NCBI RefSeq assembly: GCF_030441895.1
Contig: NZ_JARJAS010000002.1
DNA length: 64,000 bases
Reading direction: 5' to 3' (one strand)
DNA from: Enterococcus_D entomosocium
GTDB taxonomy: Bacteria > Bacillota > Bacilli > Lactobacillales > Enterococcaceae
Shown here: positions 50,239 to 58,143 of the stretch, piece by piece
How the letters are laid out: each line of letters starts with the position of its first letter
Numbering within the stretch: position 1 is the stretch's first letter
The notes under the pieces: generated by a model
What the model was told of the DNA's origin: nothing
What the model saw: only the letters and a program-made list of their open reading frames with translations
The model's database searches: none
Made by a program: the position numbers and the translations under genes

Positions 50239-51025
50239 CCATTACTTCCTCATCTAAGAATCGTTGTATATCATCGATGGCAAACCCTTTTTGATAAAGG
50301 CCTTGCTTGATTTTCATTTTTCGTTTCATCAACGGTAACCGCTGATGCCGCCGCATAAGGCGAGCACCTTCTCTTTGGAGCGCTTCATTTTCTTGGTCCT
50401 CATCTTTTTCCATTGGTAATTCATCCAAAATCATTTGAATGACTCCTTGATGAAAACCTTTTTGCATCAAATGCATTTTTATCTTTTGGATCATTTCCTT
50501 ATGGCTTTTGTTGTGAAAACGACGCATCGCTTTTTCAGCCGTATGATAACCGACTTCAAACTGCATTTCCTCGGTATACAAAGGCAATACTTCCTGAATC
50601 ACGGAATCTTTTAATCCTTTTTTTCTCAATTGCTGACTGATGACCACGGGTCCTTTATCGCTCATGCGGACTTGGGTGCGAATGTAGCTCTCTCCGTAGT
50701 TTTTGTCATCGATCAGATTCAGCTCTTTCAGCCGTTCAACGACTAAGTCTCGGTCTTGTTTTTCGATTTCTTTGTCTTTCAAATAGGTACGGACTTCCAT
50801 TTCAGAACGCAGCTGATAGCTGATATAGTTCATGGCTTGCTGCAAGCCTAAATCAAACCCCGCACTTTTTTTGATTTCTTTTAATTCTTCTTCACTCAGT
50901 TCCTTGCCTTTTAATAGCCGAAAACGGACCAAAAGATCTTCTGAGACCCGCAGCGTTTCACCTTCTGATGTCGCCACTTCATAAAATGGTCCTTTCCCTT
51001 TGTTGATACGAATAATTGTATTCAT
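50231..51025 (-). CDS. recX: Recombination regulator RecX
   Basis: A protein of 264 residues that inhibits RecA filament formation. The start is the ATG at 51025 behind GAGGTGA; the frame is open for eight more codons. Three RecX helical repeats are visible (for example LRSEMEVRTYLKDKEIEKQDRDL, cut here to LRSEMEVRTYL; LIDDKNYGESYIRTQ; AEKAMRRFHNK). The end overlaps mutY, so the two repair genes are coupled. Longer than the E. coli protein, as usual for Firmicutes. Confidence 0.92.
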   Translation of the reverse strand: MNTIIRINKGKGPFYEVATSEGETLRVSEDLLVRFRLLKGKELSEEELKEIKKSAGFDLGLQQAMNYISYQLRSEMEVRTYLKDKEIEKQDRDLVVERLKELNLIDDKNYGESYIRTQVRMSDKGPVVISQQLRKKGLKDSVIQEVLPLYTEEMQFEVGYHTAEKAMRRFHNKSHKEMIQKIKMHLMQKGFHQGVIQMILDELPMEKDEDQENEALQREGARLMRRHQRLPLMKRKMKIKQGLYQKGFAIDDIQRFLDEEVMDE

Positions 51026-51052
51026 CTTCTTCACCTCGCGAACGTACATTCT

Positions 51053-51110
51053 ATTTTACCACAACTACGATAAAATTCCTTCTAATCAAGCTGAAAAAAT
51101 GTGGTAAAAT
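51053..51110. promoter_or_regulatory. Mirror-image divergent promoters of recX and the RlmD-type gene
   Basis: ATTTTACCACA (51053-51063) and TGTGGTAAAAT (51100-51110) are perfect inverted copies. Each contains an extended -10 (TGG-TAAAAT), one for recX-mutY and one for the methyltransferase. Confidence 0.6.
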
Positions 51111-51139
51111 GAACTGACTATTTTATTTAAGGAGTTCAC

Positions 51140-52516
51140 ATGGCAAATACACAAGTCCAGCTTGGACAAAAACTACAACTAACGATCAAACGCTTGGGGA
51201 TCAACGGAGAAGGCATCGGGTATTACAAAAAGCTGATCATCTTTGTTCCCCGTGTTCTGCCGGGGGAACAGGTCATTGCCGAAGTCACCAAAGCCTCTCC
51301 CCGCTTTGCTGAAGCCAAGATGACCAAAATCATCAAGCCAAGCAGCGATCGCATCCAACCACCGTGCAAGTTTTATGACCGGTGCGGCGGCTGCCAATTG
51401 CAGCACTTAGTCTACGACAAGCAATTAGACTTCAAAAAAGACCTATTGAAACAAGCACTTGAAAAATTTAAGCCAAAAGGCTACCAACAGTTTGAACTAA
51501 GGGATACTTTAGGCATGGATGTTCCTTGGCATTACCGCAACAAAGCGCAATTTCAATTGCGTTACAACAGTCAAACCAAACGAATCGAAGCGGGTTTATA
51601 CGAAATGGAGTCCCATCGCTTAGTCGCCATTGATGATTGCCTCGTACAAGAACAAGATACACAAAAAGTGATTAACGGCATCGTCCAGTTATTGAACAAA
51701 TACCAGATCCCGATTTACGATGAACGAAAAAATAGCGGGATTTTACGAACATTGATGGTTCGCATCGGGATCGCCACTGGCGAAGTCCAAGTTGTTTTCA
51801 TTACCAATTCTGTCAAACTGCCGCAAAAAAATGCGCTGATTCGCGAGATCAATCAGCGCTTGCCGCAAGTCGTTTCCATCATGCAAAATGTGCAAAACAA
51901 AAAAACGTCCGTCGTCATGGGAGAGGAAACGATTCATCTTTGGGGCAAAGAAGCAATCGAAGAACGGTTGAATGAACTGACATTCGATTTGTCCGCCCGC
52001 GCATTCTTCCAGCTGAATCCACAGCAAACCAGCGTCTTGTATCAAGAAGGGTTAAAAGCCCTTGACTTGAGCAAAAATGAAACAGTTGTTGATGCTTACT
52101 GTGGTGTGGGGACGATTGGGTTGAGTGTGGCACCTTATGCCAAAGAAGTCCGCGGCATGGACATTATTCCTCAAGCAATCGAAAATGCCCAAGAAAATGC
52201 CCACCGTATTGGTGCCCAAAATACCCATTATGAAACGGGAACTGCGGAGGAGCTATTACCAAAATGGTTCAATGAAGGCTTCAAACCTGATAGCATCATT
52301 GTTGATCCGCCAAGGACAGGCTTGGATGAACGATTATTGCAAGCTTTGCTGAAACAACCACCGAAGAAGATGGTCTATATATCTTGTAATGTTTCTACTT
52401 TAGCAAGAGACTTAGTCCAATTAGCCAAAGTGTTTCACGTAGAATATCTGCAATCAGTAGATATGTTTCCACAAACCGCACGCTGCGAAGTGGTGGTAAA
52501 ATTGACCCGCAAATAA
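51140..52516 (+). CDS. rlmD: 23S rRNA (uracil-C5)-methyltransferase, RlmD/RlmCD type
   Basis: A 458-residue RNA methyltransferase. An N-terminal TRAM domain (LTIKRLGINGEGIGYYKK) precedes the iron-sulphur cysteines (CKFYDRCGGCQLQ), then the SAM-binding core VVDAYCGVGTIGLSVA, IIVDPPRTGLD and the catalytic Cys in YISCNVSTLARDL. Family members make m5U in 23S rRNA; Firmicutes usually have two paralogues and sequence alone does not show which site (747 or 1939) is used. GGAG precedes the ATG. Confidence 0.92.
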   Translation: MANTQVQLGQKLQLTIKRLGINGEGIGYYKKLIIFVPRVLPGEQVIAEVTKASPRFAEAKMTKIIKPSSDRIQPPCKFYDRCGGCQLQHLVYDKQLDFKKDLLKQALEKFKPKGYQQFELRDTLGMDVPWHYRNKAQFQLRYNSQTKRIEAGLYEMESHRLVAIDDCLVQEQDTQKVINGIVQLLNKYQIPIYDERKNSGILRTLMVRIGIATGEVQVVFITNSVKLPQKNALIREINQRLPQVVSIMQNVQNKKTSVVMGEETIHLWGKEAIEERLNELTFDLSARAFFQLNPQQTSVLYQEGLKALDLSKNETVVDAYCGVGTIGLSVAPYAKEVRGMDIIPQAIENAQENAHRIGAQNTHYETGTAEELLPKWFNEGFKPDSIIVDPPRTGLDERLLQALLKQPPKKMVYISCNVSTLARDLVQLAKVFHVEYLQSVDMFPQTARCEVVVKLTRK

Positions 52517-52522
52517 ACATTC

Positions 52523-52562
52523 GCCTGACAAATCATTTTGTGATCTGTCAGGCTATTTTATT
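52523..52562 (+). terminator. Terminator of the RlmD-type gene
   Basis: GCCTGACA (52523-52530) pairs with TGTCAGGC (52546-52553), with inner AATCA/TGAT pairing; a weak T-rich tract follows. Confidence 0.7.
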
Positions 52563-52585
52563 GCACCTATCGTTTCAGCGTATTT

Positions 52586-52699
52586 TCAATGGAAAAATGA
52601 ATCGGTCTGTATGATGAGAATCTTTGTATCATTATAAGCATCATCAAATCCCCAATCATTAAAGCCGAAGAATCGTTCGATCCCTTGAAAAGTAATGGG
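52586..52699 (-). pseudogene. Possible remnant of a protein gene
   Basis: A minus-strand frame of 37 codons without start codon or ribosome binding site reads GIERFFGFNDWGFDDAYND and ends FFH-stop. Composition is protein-like, richer in Trp, Asp and Phe than random AT-rich DNA would give. It may be the 3' remnant of a lost gene. Chance is not excluded. Confidence 0.3.
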
Positions 52700-52776
52700 T
52701 CAAAATGTTTTTTATTATATAATATTTAACACTGCAAGAAAGCAATTCTAAGTACAAAAAAAATCGAGAAACATAG

Positions 52777-52811
52777 AAAAAAAGCCAGAACTGATTCTTT
52801 CAGTTCCAGCT
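52777..52811 (-). terminator. Terminator of the glyQS operon
   Basis: AGCTGGAACTGA (minus) pairs with TCAGTTCTGGCT, followed by seven T. Confidence 0.9.
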
Positions 52812-52846
52812 TATTTTATTTAGAAATGTGCAACTGCAAGCTTCTT

Positions 52847-54919
52847 TTATTTTGTAATCAAAGCATCTAAACTAGCCACTGCCAGACTCATCTTCGCGAT
52901 TTTATCCAACAAGGCAAAACGGTTGCGGCGAATCTGTTCATCTTCCACCATGACCATTGTTTGATCAAAATAAGCTTCAATCAATGGGCGCAGTGCCACT
53001 AAGCTTTGGTAGTTTTCTTCCATCGTTTGATGTGGGAACTTGTTCTCTACTGTTAAGACCGCTTCATACAAGGCAGTTTCAGAGTCGTTTTCAAACAAGG
53101 CAGGATCAATTGCTGCTTGTTCCAATTCGGCTTTTTTCGCTAAATTGATTACTCGGGTCAAGGCTTCCATCGATGGTTTAAAGTCGGTGTCTTGCAGATG
53201 TTCTCTTAACATCTGAGCCGTTTCAAATAGCGTGCTGATATCTGCTTGGCGTGCGCCTAAAACAGCTTCAATGACATCATGACGCGTATTTTTGCTGAGT
53301 AAGAATTGACGCAGACGGCCTTTCACAAAATCGGTCACTTGTTCTTGACCTGCGGCAAGTTGAATACCAAAAATTTCCGGTTGGGCATTAATAGCTTCAC
53401 GAATCTCTTCTTGTAACTGAGCAAATGGGAAATACCAGCGTTTTTCAGCTAGGATGCGGATAATTCCGTACGTTTGCCGGCGGAGTGCGTAAGGATCGTT
53501 TGAACCACTTGGAACCATATCGACAGCGAAGAACGCAAGCAAGCTGTCCAATTTATCCGCAATGGCTAAAACAGCCCCGATTTTCGATTGCGGCAGTTCA
53601 CCTTCTGCTGAGATCGGCATGTAGTGTTCACGAATCGCTTGGGCAACTGTTGGTTTTTCTCCTTGGATCAAGGCATACTTTTCCCCCATGATTCCTTGCA
53701 ATTCAGGGAATTCTCCCACCATATTTGTCACTAAATCAAATTTATAGATTTGAGCTGCCCGTTGGAGATCAGTCAGTTCTTCTTGTGTTAAACCAACAGT
53801 ATTCCCGATGATTTGTGCAGCTAATCCAACACGCTGCATTTTTTCATACAAACTGCCAATTTTTTCGTGGAAGGTGACTTGCTTAAGCTTTTCCACGCAA
53901 TGGTCGATGGTCAATTTTTTGTCCTCATTATAGAAAAACTCAGCATCTTCTAGACGGGCGGTCAGTACTTTTTGGTTTCCTTTGATGACATTATCAATTT
54001 TCACGGCATCCCCGTTGCGGGCAGAGATGAAATGCGGCAGCAATTCTCCATCAAGGGTGCGGACATCGAAGTAGCGTTGATGTTCTTTCATAGAAGTAAC
54101 TAACACTTCTTCAGGTACAGAAAGATATTTTTCTTCAAAGTCCCCTACAAAAGCTGTTGGGTATTCAACCAGATTTGTCACTTCTTCGAGTAGGTCTTCA
54201 TCTAAATCGATCCGCCAGTTGTTTTCTTGAGCGATCGCATTGATTTGTGAGGTGATCATTTGTTGACGTTCGCTTGGATCAGCAATGACAAACTGATGCT
54301 TCATTTTCTCCAAATAGTCGTCCGCATGATCAAACGTGACTGCCTCACCTAAGAAACGATGACCTTTTGACTCGCGTCCGGTAACAATATCAAGGATTTG
54401 GAAAGGAATGACTTGCTCACCAAAGAGTGCGACGATCCAATGAATTGGTCGGATATATTCAAAATCGTAGTCTGCCCAGTGCATCGTTACTGGGAACGTC
54501 AAACTCGTGATTACTTCCTGCAATCCTTTCAATACCTCAACGGTTGGTTGACCTTGGGTATGTTTCGTTACATAGACATACTCAACACCTTTTAATTCAC
54601 GGAAGGTGATGTCATCGGTTGTCAATCCTTGTCCACGAACAAACCCTTGAGCTGCTTTCGACCAATTGCCTGCATCATCTAACGCGATTTTTTTCGCTGG
54701 TCCCTTGACCTCTTCTTGCGTATCCGCTTGTTTTTCAGGAAGACCGGTGACATAGACAGCCAAGCGGCGAGGTGTGGAATAGGCTTCGATCGTTGTATAA
54801 GGCAATGCATGAGCATCTAAGAAAGCTGCCGTTTTTTCTTGTAATTGTTTCATACTTGGGGTTACGACATGCGCAGGTAATTCCTCTAAGCCGATTTCTA
54901 ATAATAGGTTTTGTGCCAT
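52847..54919 (-). CDS. glyS: Glycyl-tRNA synthetase beta subunit
   Basis: A beta subunit of 690 residues from MAQNLLLEIG (AGGAGGG eight bases before the ATG; the frame opens six codons earlier). The N-terminal LLLEIGLEELPAHVV and the central HD-like domain (HEKIGSLYEKMQRV, then DPYALRRQTYGIIRIL) are typical. The C-terminal anticodon-binding region is complete. With GlyQ it forms the alpha2beta2 enzyme. One base separates it from glyQ. Confidence 0.96.
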   Translation of the reverse strand: MAQNLLLEIGLEELPAHVVTPSMKQLQEKTAAFLDAHALPYTTIEAYSTPRRLAVYVTGLPEKQADTQEEVKGPAKKIALDDAGNWSKAAQGFVRGQGLTTDDITFRELKGVEYVYVTKHTQGQPTVEVLKGLQEVITSLTFPVTMHWADYDFEYIRPIHWIVALFGEQVIPFQILDIVTGRESKGHRFLGEAVTFDHADDYLEKMKHQFVIADPSERQQMITSQINAIAQENNWRIDLDEDLLEEVTNLVEYPTAFVGDFEEKYLSVPEEVLVTSMKEHQRYFDVRTLDGELLPHFISARNGDAVKIDNVIKGNQKVLTARLEDAEFFYNEDKKLTIDHCVEKLKQVTFHEKIGSLYEKMQRVGLAAQIIGNTVGLTQEELTDLQRAAQIYKFDLVTNMVGEFPELQGIMGEKYALIQGEKPTVAQAIREHYMPISAEGELPQSKIGAVLAIADKLDSLLAFFAVDMVPSGSNDPYALRRQTYGIIRILAEKRWYFPFAQLQEEIREAINAQPEIFGIQLAAGQEQVTDFVKGRLRQFLLSKNTRHDVIEAVLGARQADISTLFETAQMLREHLQDTDFKPSMEALTRVINLAKKAELEQAAIDPALFENDSETALYEAVLTVENKFPHQTMEENYQSLVALRPLIEAYFDQTMVMVEDEQIRRNRFALLDKIAKMSLAVASLDALITK

Positions 54920-54920
54920 C

Positions 54921-55832
54921 TTATTTTCCCTCCTCAATCAGTTTTTGCGCCACTTCTGGATCAAGCAATGGATAACCGAGGTTTTCCCGTTCTGCTACAA
55001 ATAGTTTTGCTACTTGACGTGCCATGTTACGGATACGTGCGAGGTACCCAGCACGTTCAGTGACGGAGACTGCACCACGTGCATCCAACAAATTGAAGGT
55101 ATGGCTGCATTTTAAGATATAGTCGTAAGCTGGATGAACTAAGCGTTCATCGATACAGCGTTTTGCTTCTTTTTCAAAACGATCGAAGTTCCCTAAAAGC
55201 AAGTCTTGGTCACTGACTTCAAAGGAGTATTTTGAATGTTCATACTCAGGTTGGCGGAAAATCTCACCATATTTGACACCTGCAGACCATTCAAGATCGT
55301 AGACACTTTCAACTTCTTGAATATAAGATGCTAGACGTTCTAAGCCGTAAGTGATCTCTGATGTCACTGGCTTACACGCTAAGCCACCAACTTGTTGGAA
55401 GTAAGTAAACTGGGTGATCTCCATCCCATCTAACCAAACTTCCCAACCAAGACCTGCACAACCCATTGAGGGGTTTTCCCAGTTATCTTCGACGAAACGA
55501 ATATCATGTTCTAATGGATCGATCCCTAAAAGACGCAAGCTTTCTAAATAAAGCTCTTGGATATTTTCAGGAGAGGGCTTCATCACGACTTGGAACTGGT
55601 GGTGCTGATACAAACGATTTGGGTTTTCCCCGTAGCGGCCATCAGCTGGACGGCGAGAAGGTTCTACGTAAGCGGCGTTCCATGGTTCTGGACCGATTGC
55701 ACGTAAAAATGTGTATGGGCTCATGGTTCCAGCCCCTTTTTCTGTATCATAGGCCTGCATCAGCATACAGCCGTTTTCAGACCAGAATTTTTGCAAAGTC
55801 AAAATCATCTCTTGCACAGTTAGTTTACTCAT
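54921..55832 (-). CDS. glyQ: Glycyl-tRNA synthetase alpha subunit
   Basis: A 303-residue class II catalytic subunit that activates glycine. Motifs include FWSENGCMLMQAYDTEKGAG, the motif-2 region AYVEPSRRPADGRYGENPN, and EITYGLERLASYIQ (motif 3). It follows the 79-aa gene by 15 bases and precedes glyS by one base. Expression is under T-box control. Confidence 0.97.
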   Translation of the reverse strand: MSKLTVQEMILTLQKFWSENGCMLMQAYDTEKGAGTMSPYTFLRAIGPEPWNAAYVEPSRRPADGRYGENPNRLYQHHQFQVVMKPSPENIQELYLESLRLLGIDPLEHDIRFVEDNWENPSMGCAGLGWEVWLDGMEITQFTYFQQVGGLACKPVTSEITYGLERLASYIQEVESVYDLEWSAGVKYGEIFRQPEYEHSKYSFEVSDQDLLLGNFDRFEKEAKRCIDERLVHPAYDYILKCSHTFNLLDARGAVSVTERAGYLARIRNMARQVAKLFVAERENLGYPLLDPEVAQKLIEEGK

Positions 55833-55847
55833 CTTTTTCTTCCTTTC

Positions 55848-56087
55848 TTATAACGCATTGACGACAGGATAAAACTCGACAACTGATCCGGGGATCAATT
55901 TTACTTCGACCACGGCGTCTGCTTCTAAAATATCAGATAAGTCGTAAAGCATTTGGTCTGGACTCGTTGTAAATTCATGTAAAAGCTGTTCATCCTTTAA
56001 AAGGCGAACCTGCAGTGGAATACTTGCTAATACTTTGAGCTTTTTTTCGGTAAACGCACTTGCTGGAATCGTCATATCAAATAACAT
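55848..56087 (-). CDS. Small conserved-looking protein at the head of the glyQS operon, 79 aa
   Basis: A 79-residue soluble protein (MLFDMTIPASAFTEKKLKVL at the start, VVEVKLIPGSVVEFYPVVN at the end) with a perfect AAAGGAGG site. It sits between the T-box terminator and glyQ, so it is regulated by uncharged tRNA-Gly together with the synthetase. Alternating hydrophobic residues suggest a small beta-rich fold. I do not recognise a family, and B. subtilis lacks a gene at this position. A role linked to GlyQS is inference from context only. Confidence 0.7.
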   Translation of the reverse strand: MLFDMTIPASAFTEKKLKVLASIPLQVRLLKDEQLLHEFTTSPDQMLYDLSDILEADAVVEVKLIPGSVVEFYPVVNAL

Positions 56088-56128
56088 AATAAACCTCCTT
56101 TATTTTTGGCTATTCTTAGTGTGAAACA

Positions 56129-56335
56129 TAAAAAAGTCCCTATATCTATACAAAGTGTATAGATATAGGGACGATACATTCGCGGTTCCACCCTACTTCC
56201 GACAAGTCGGCAGCTTCATTGATCATGCTCACGGACGCCTGCGAAATAAGGTTCCAACTTGGCTTTCACTCTCCCAAGTTCGCTTCATGGAATGGACTTC
56301 TTTCTTTCTTCCGATCATTGCACGGATTCGATTAC
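56129..56335 (-). promoter_or_regulatory. Glycine T-box riboswitch
   Basis: The leader of about 200 bases ends in the T-box sequence AGGGTGGAACCGCG (56181-56194 on the minus strand), which pairs with the tRNA acceptor end. It is followed by a perfect 16-bp terminator stem (56136-56151 with 56157-56172) and a T-run. Upstream features AUGAUCGGAAGA and GGGAGAGUGAAAGCC match common T-box helix motifs. Uncharged tRNA-Gly should favour the antiterminator and allow expression of the 79-aa gene, glyQ and glyS. I could not place the specifier codon with certainty. Confidence 0.95.
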
Positions 56336-56339
56336 CCTT

Positions 56340-56369
56340 ATGATAGTAGCTGATGCTAGGGTTTGTCAA
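56340..56369 (-). promoter_or_regulatory. Promoter of the glyQS operon
   Basis: Minus-strand TTGACA (56364-56369) and TATCAT (56340-56345) are 18 bases apart; the start lies just before the T-box. It is only 17 bases from the end of the GH35 gene. Confidence 0.8.
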
Positions 56370-56385
56370 TGATTAATTTGAACTT

Positions 56386-58143
56386 TTATCCTTCTGGACC
56401 TAAATCCGCCTGATCATGAAAGACGATCTCATCAGCGATTTTCCCATCACTTTCAAAAACAATGATCTCATTCATTCCAGTTTTTAAAAATGGCGCCGGG
56501 ACGTACAAGCGCTGCTGCGGTCCTTTTTCCCAGAAACGGCCGATCATATGACCATTGACTTGGACAAACCCTTTGCCCCAGCCCGGCAATTCGATAAAGG
56601 TATCTGCACATTCATCAAAAACACATTCAAAGCGTGAGAAACTTGGTTGGCCTTTTTGCCATTTCCCTTGGAAATCAATGGCATGCAAATTATCCATCGG
56701 CAAGGGATAGATTTCCCAGTTGCTTTGGAATGCGCCATTGATGATCACACCGTCTTTAATGCCTTTGTGCTGATGGTTCATTTTAACGGAATAATTAACC
56801 CGCCCCATATTCTCCACCAAGATCCCCAACTCGTTTTCTGATTCTGATAGATCGAAACTGTAGGATTGACCGATTTCTCGATCGTAATCGATGCGCAAAA
56901 GTTCCTGGTTGATAAACGTATGGGCACGATCCATCGTATTGATCAGACGGTAGTCGGCAATCTTCCGTGCAGGCCCAATCAGTGAGCGATAGTAGATATA
57001 ACCTGTCGCTTGATTGCAGGCTTCCATCGATAAAGGGTAATTCCTTATGATCGGTTGACTGATCGTGTCGATCGTCGAAAACAAGGAGACTCGTTCTTTC
57101 ACTGAGAATGTTCCATAAGCTTTTCGCTCAAGTTTCATACTCAAGGGAAACTCAGGAATTTCCGCATAGTCAGCGATCACTTTTTTGAAGGCTTGGTATT
57201 TGGCAGTAGGTTCTCCCCATTCTGTCAACAAGGCATCATAATCATAGCTAGTGACATCCGGCGCTAAGCGCTCGTAATAGTTTGACCCGTTCATAAAGCC
57301 AAAATTGGTCCCGCCATGGAACATATAAATATTGACAGAACCTTCTGCCAAGCAATCCTGAAGTTCCTTTACTGCATCAGCCGTTGATGTTGTATGATGA
57401 TGGTCATCACCCCAAGCATCAAACCAGCCGATCCAAAATTCCATGACCATCAGTGGCCGTTTTTCTCCGTGAACTCTTCGAAGTTTTTCAAAGTTTTCCT
57501 TGATGTTGGAGCCGCAGTTGATCGTAGGCAATGCCAAGTCTTTGATAGTGCCGTTTTCTAACATATCGTGCCAAGGTCCGTCAGAGGTCACTAACGGCGT
57601 TTCTACACCCTGTTGCCGCATCGCAGCCACCATTTTCCGCAAATACTCTTTATCATTGGCGTAGCTGCCGTATTCATTTTCTACTTGCATCATTAAAATC
57701 GGACCGCCTTGGGTGATCTGCAGATCCCGCACTTGTGGAAACAAATGGGCGAAATAACGAGTGATTTTTTCCATAAATGGTGGATAATCAAACCGAAGCT
57801 TCATCATGGGATCTTGCAAAAGCCAATAAGGCAGTCCCCCAAATTCCCATTCTGCACAAATATAAGGTGCTGGTCGCAAAATGACATAAAGCCCTACTTC
57901 TTGTGCCGTTTGGATAAATCGCCGCAAATCAAGGATCCCCTCAAATTGATAGACGCCTTCCTGTGCTTCATGGAGATTCCACGGAACATAGGTTTCCACA
58001 GTATTACAACCCATCAAGCGTAGTTTCTCTAATCGATCTTGCCAATATTCAGGAACGACCCGAAAATAATGGATCGCTCCAGAGATCACTTTGAACGGCT
58101 TTTTGTCTAGATAAAAGTCATCTTCGATAGCAAAAAGTCGCAT
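56386..58143 (-). CDS. Glycoside hydrolase family 35 beta-galactosidase (BgaC-like)
   Basis: A 585-residue GH35 enzyme. Typical sequence includes ISGAIHYFRVVPEYWQDRL, PWNLHEAQEGVYQF, the acid/base Glu in QVENEYGSYAND (near residue 155), and the nucleophile Glu in MVMEFWIGWFDAWG (near 230). C-terminal jelly-roll domains end in GKGFVQVNGHMIGRFWEKGP. There is no signal peptide, so it acts in the cytoplasm, as some BgaC-like enzymes with preference for beta-1,3-galactosides do. The ATG overlaps the GH42 stop (TGATG). No terminator was seen between it and the glyQS promoter. Confidence 0.92.
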   Translation of the reverse strand: MRLFAIEDDFYLDKKPFKVISGAIHYFRVVPEYWQDRLEKLRLMGCNTVETYVPWNLHEAQEGVYQFEGILDLRRFIQTAQEVGLYVILRPAPYICAEWEFGGLPYWLLQDPMMKLRFDYPPFMEKITRYFAHLFPQVRDLQITQGGPILMMQVENEYGSYANDKEYLRKMVAAMRQQGVETPLVTSDGPWHDMLENGTIKDLALPTINCGSNIKENFEKLRRVHGEKRPLMVMEFWIGWFDAWGDDHHHTTSTADAVKELQDCLAEGSVNIYMFHGGTNFGFMNGSNYYERLAPDVTSYDYDALLTEWGEPTAKYQAFKKVIADYAEIPEFPLSMKLERKAYGTFSVKERVSLFSTIDTISQPIIRNYPLSMEACNQATGYIYYRSLIGPARKIADYRLINTMDRAHTFINQELLRIDYDREIGQSYSFDLSESENELGILVENMGRVNYSVKMNHQHKGIKDGVIINGAFQSNWEIYPLPMDNLHAIDFQGKWQKGQPSFSRFECVFDECADTFIELPGWGKGFVQVNGHMIGRFWEKGPQQRLYVPAPFLKTGMNEIIVFESDGKIADEIVFHDQADLGPEG

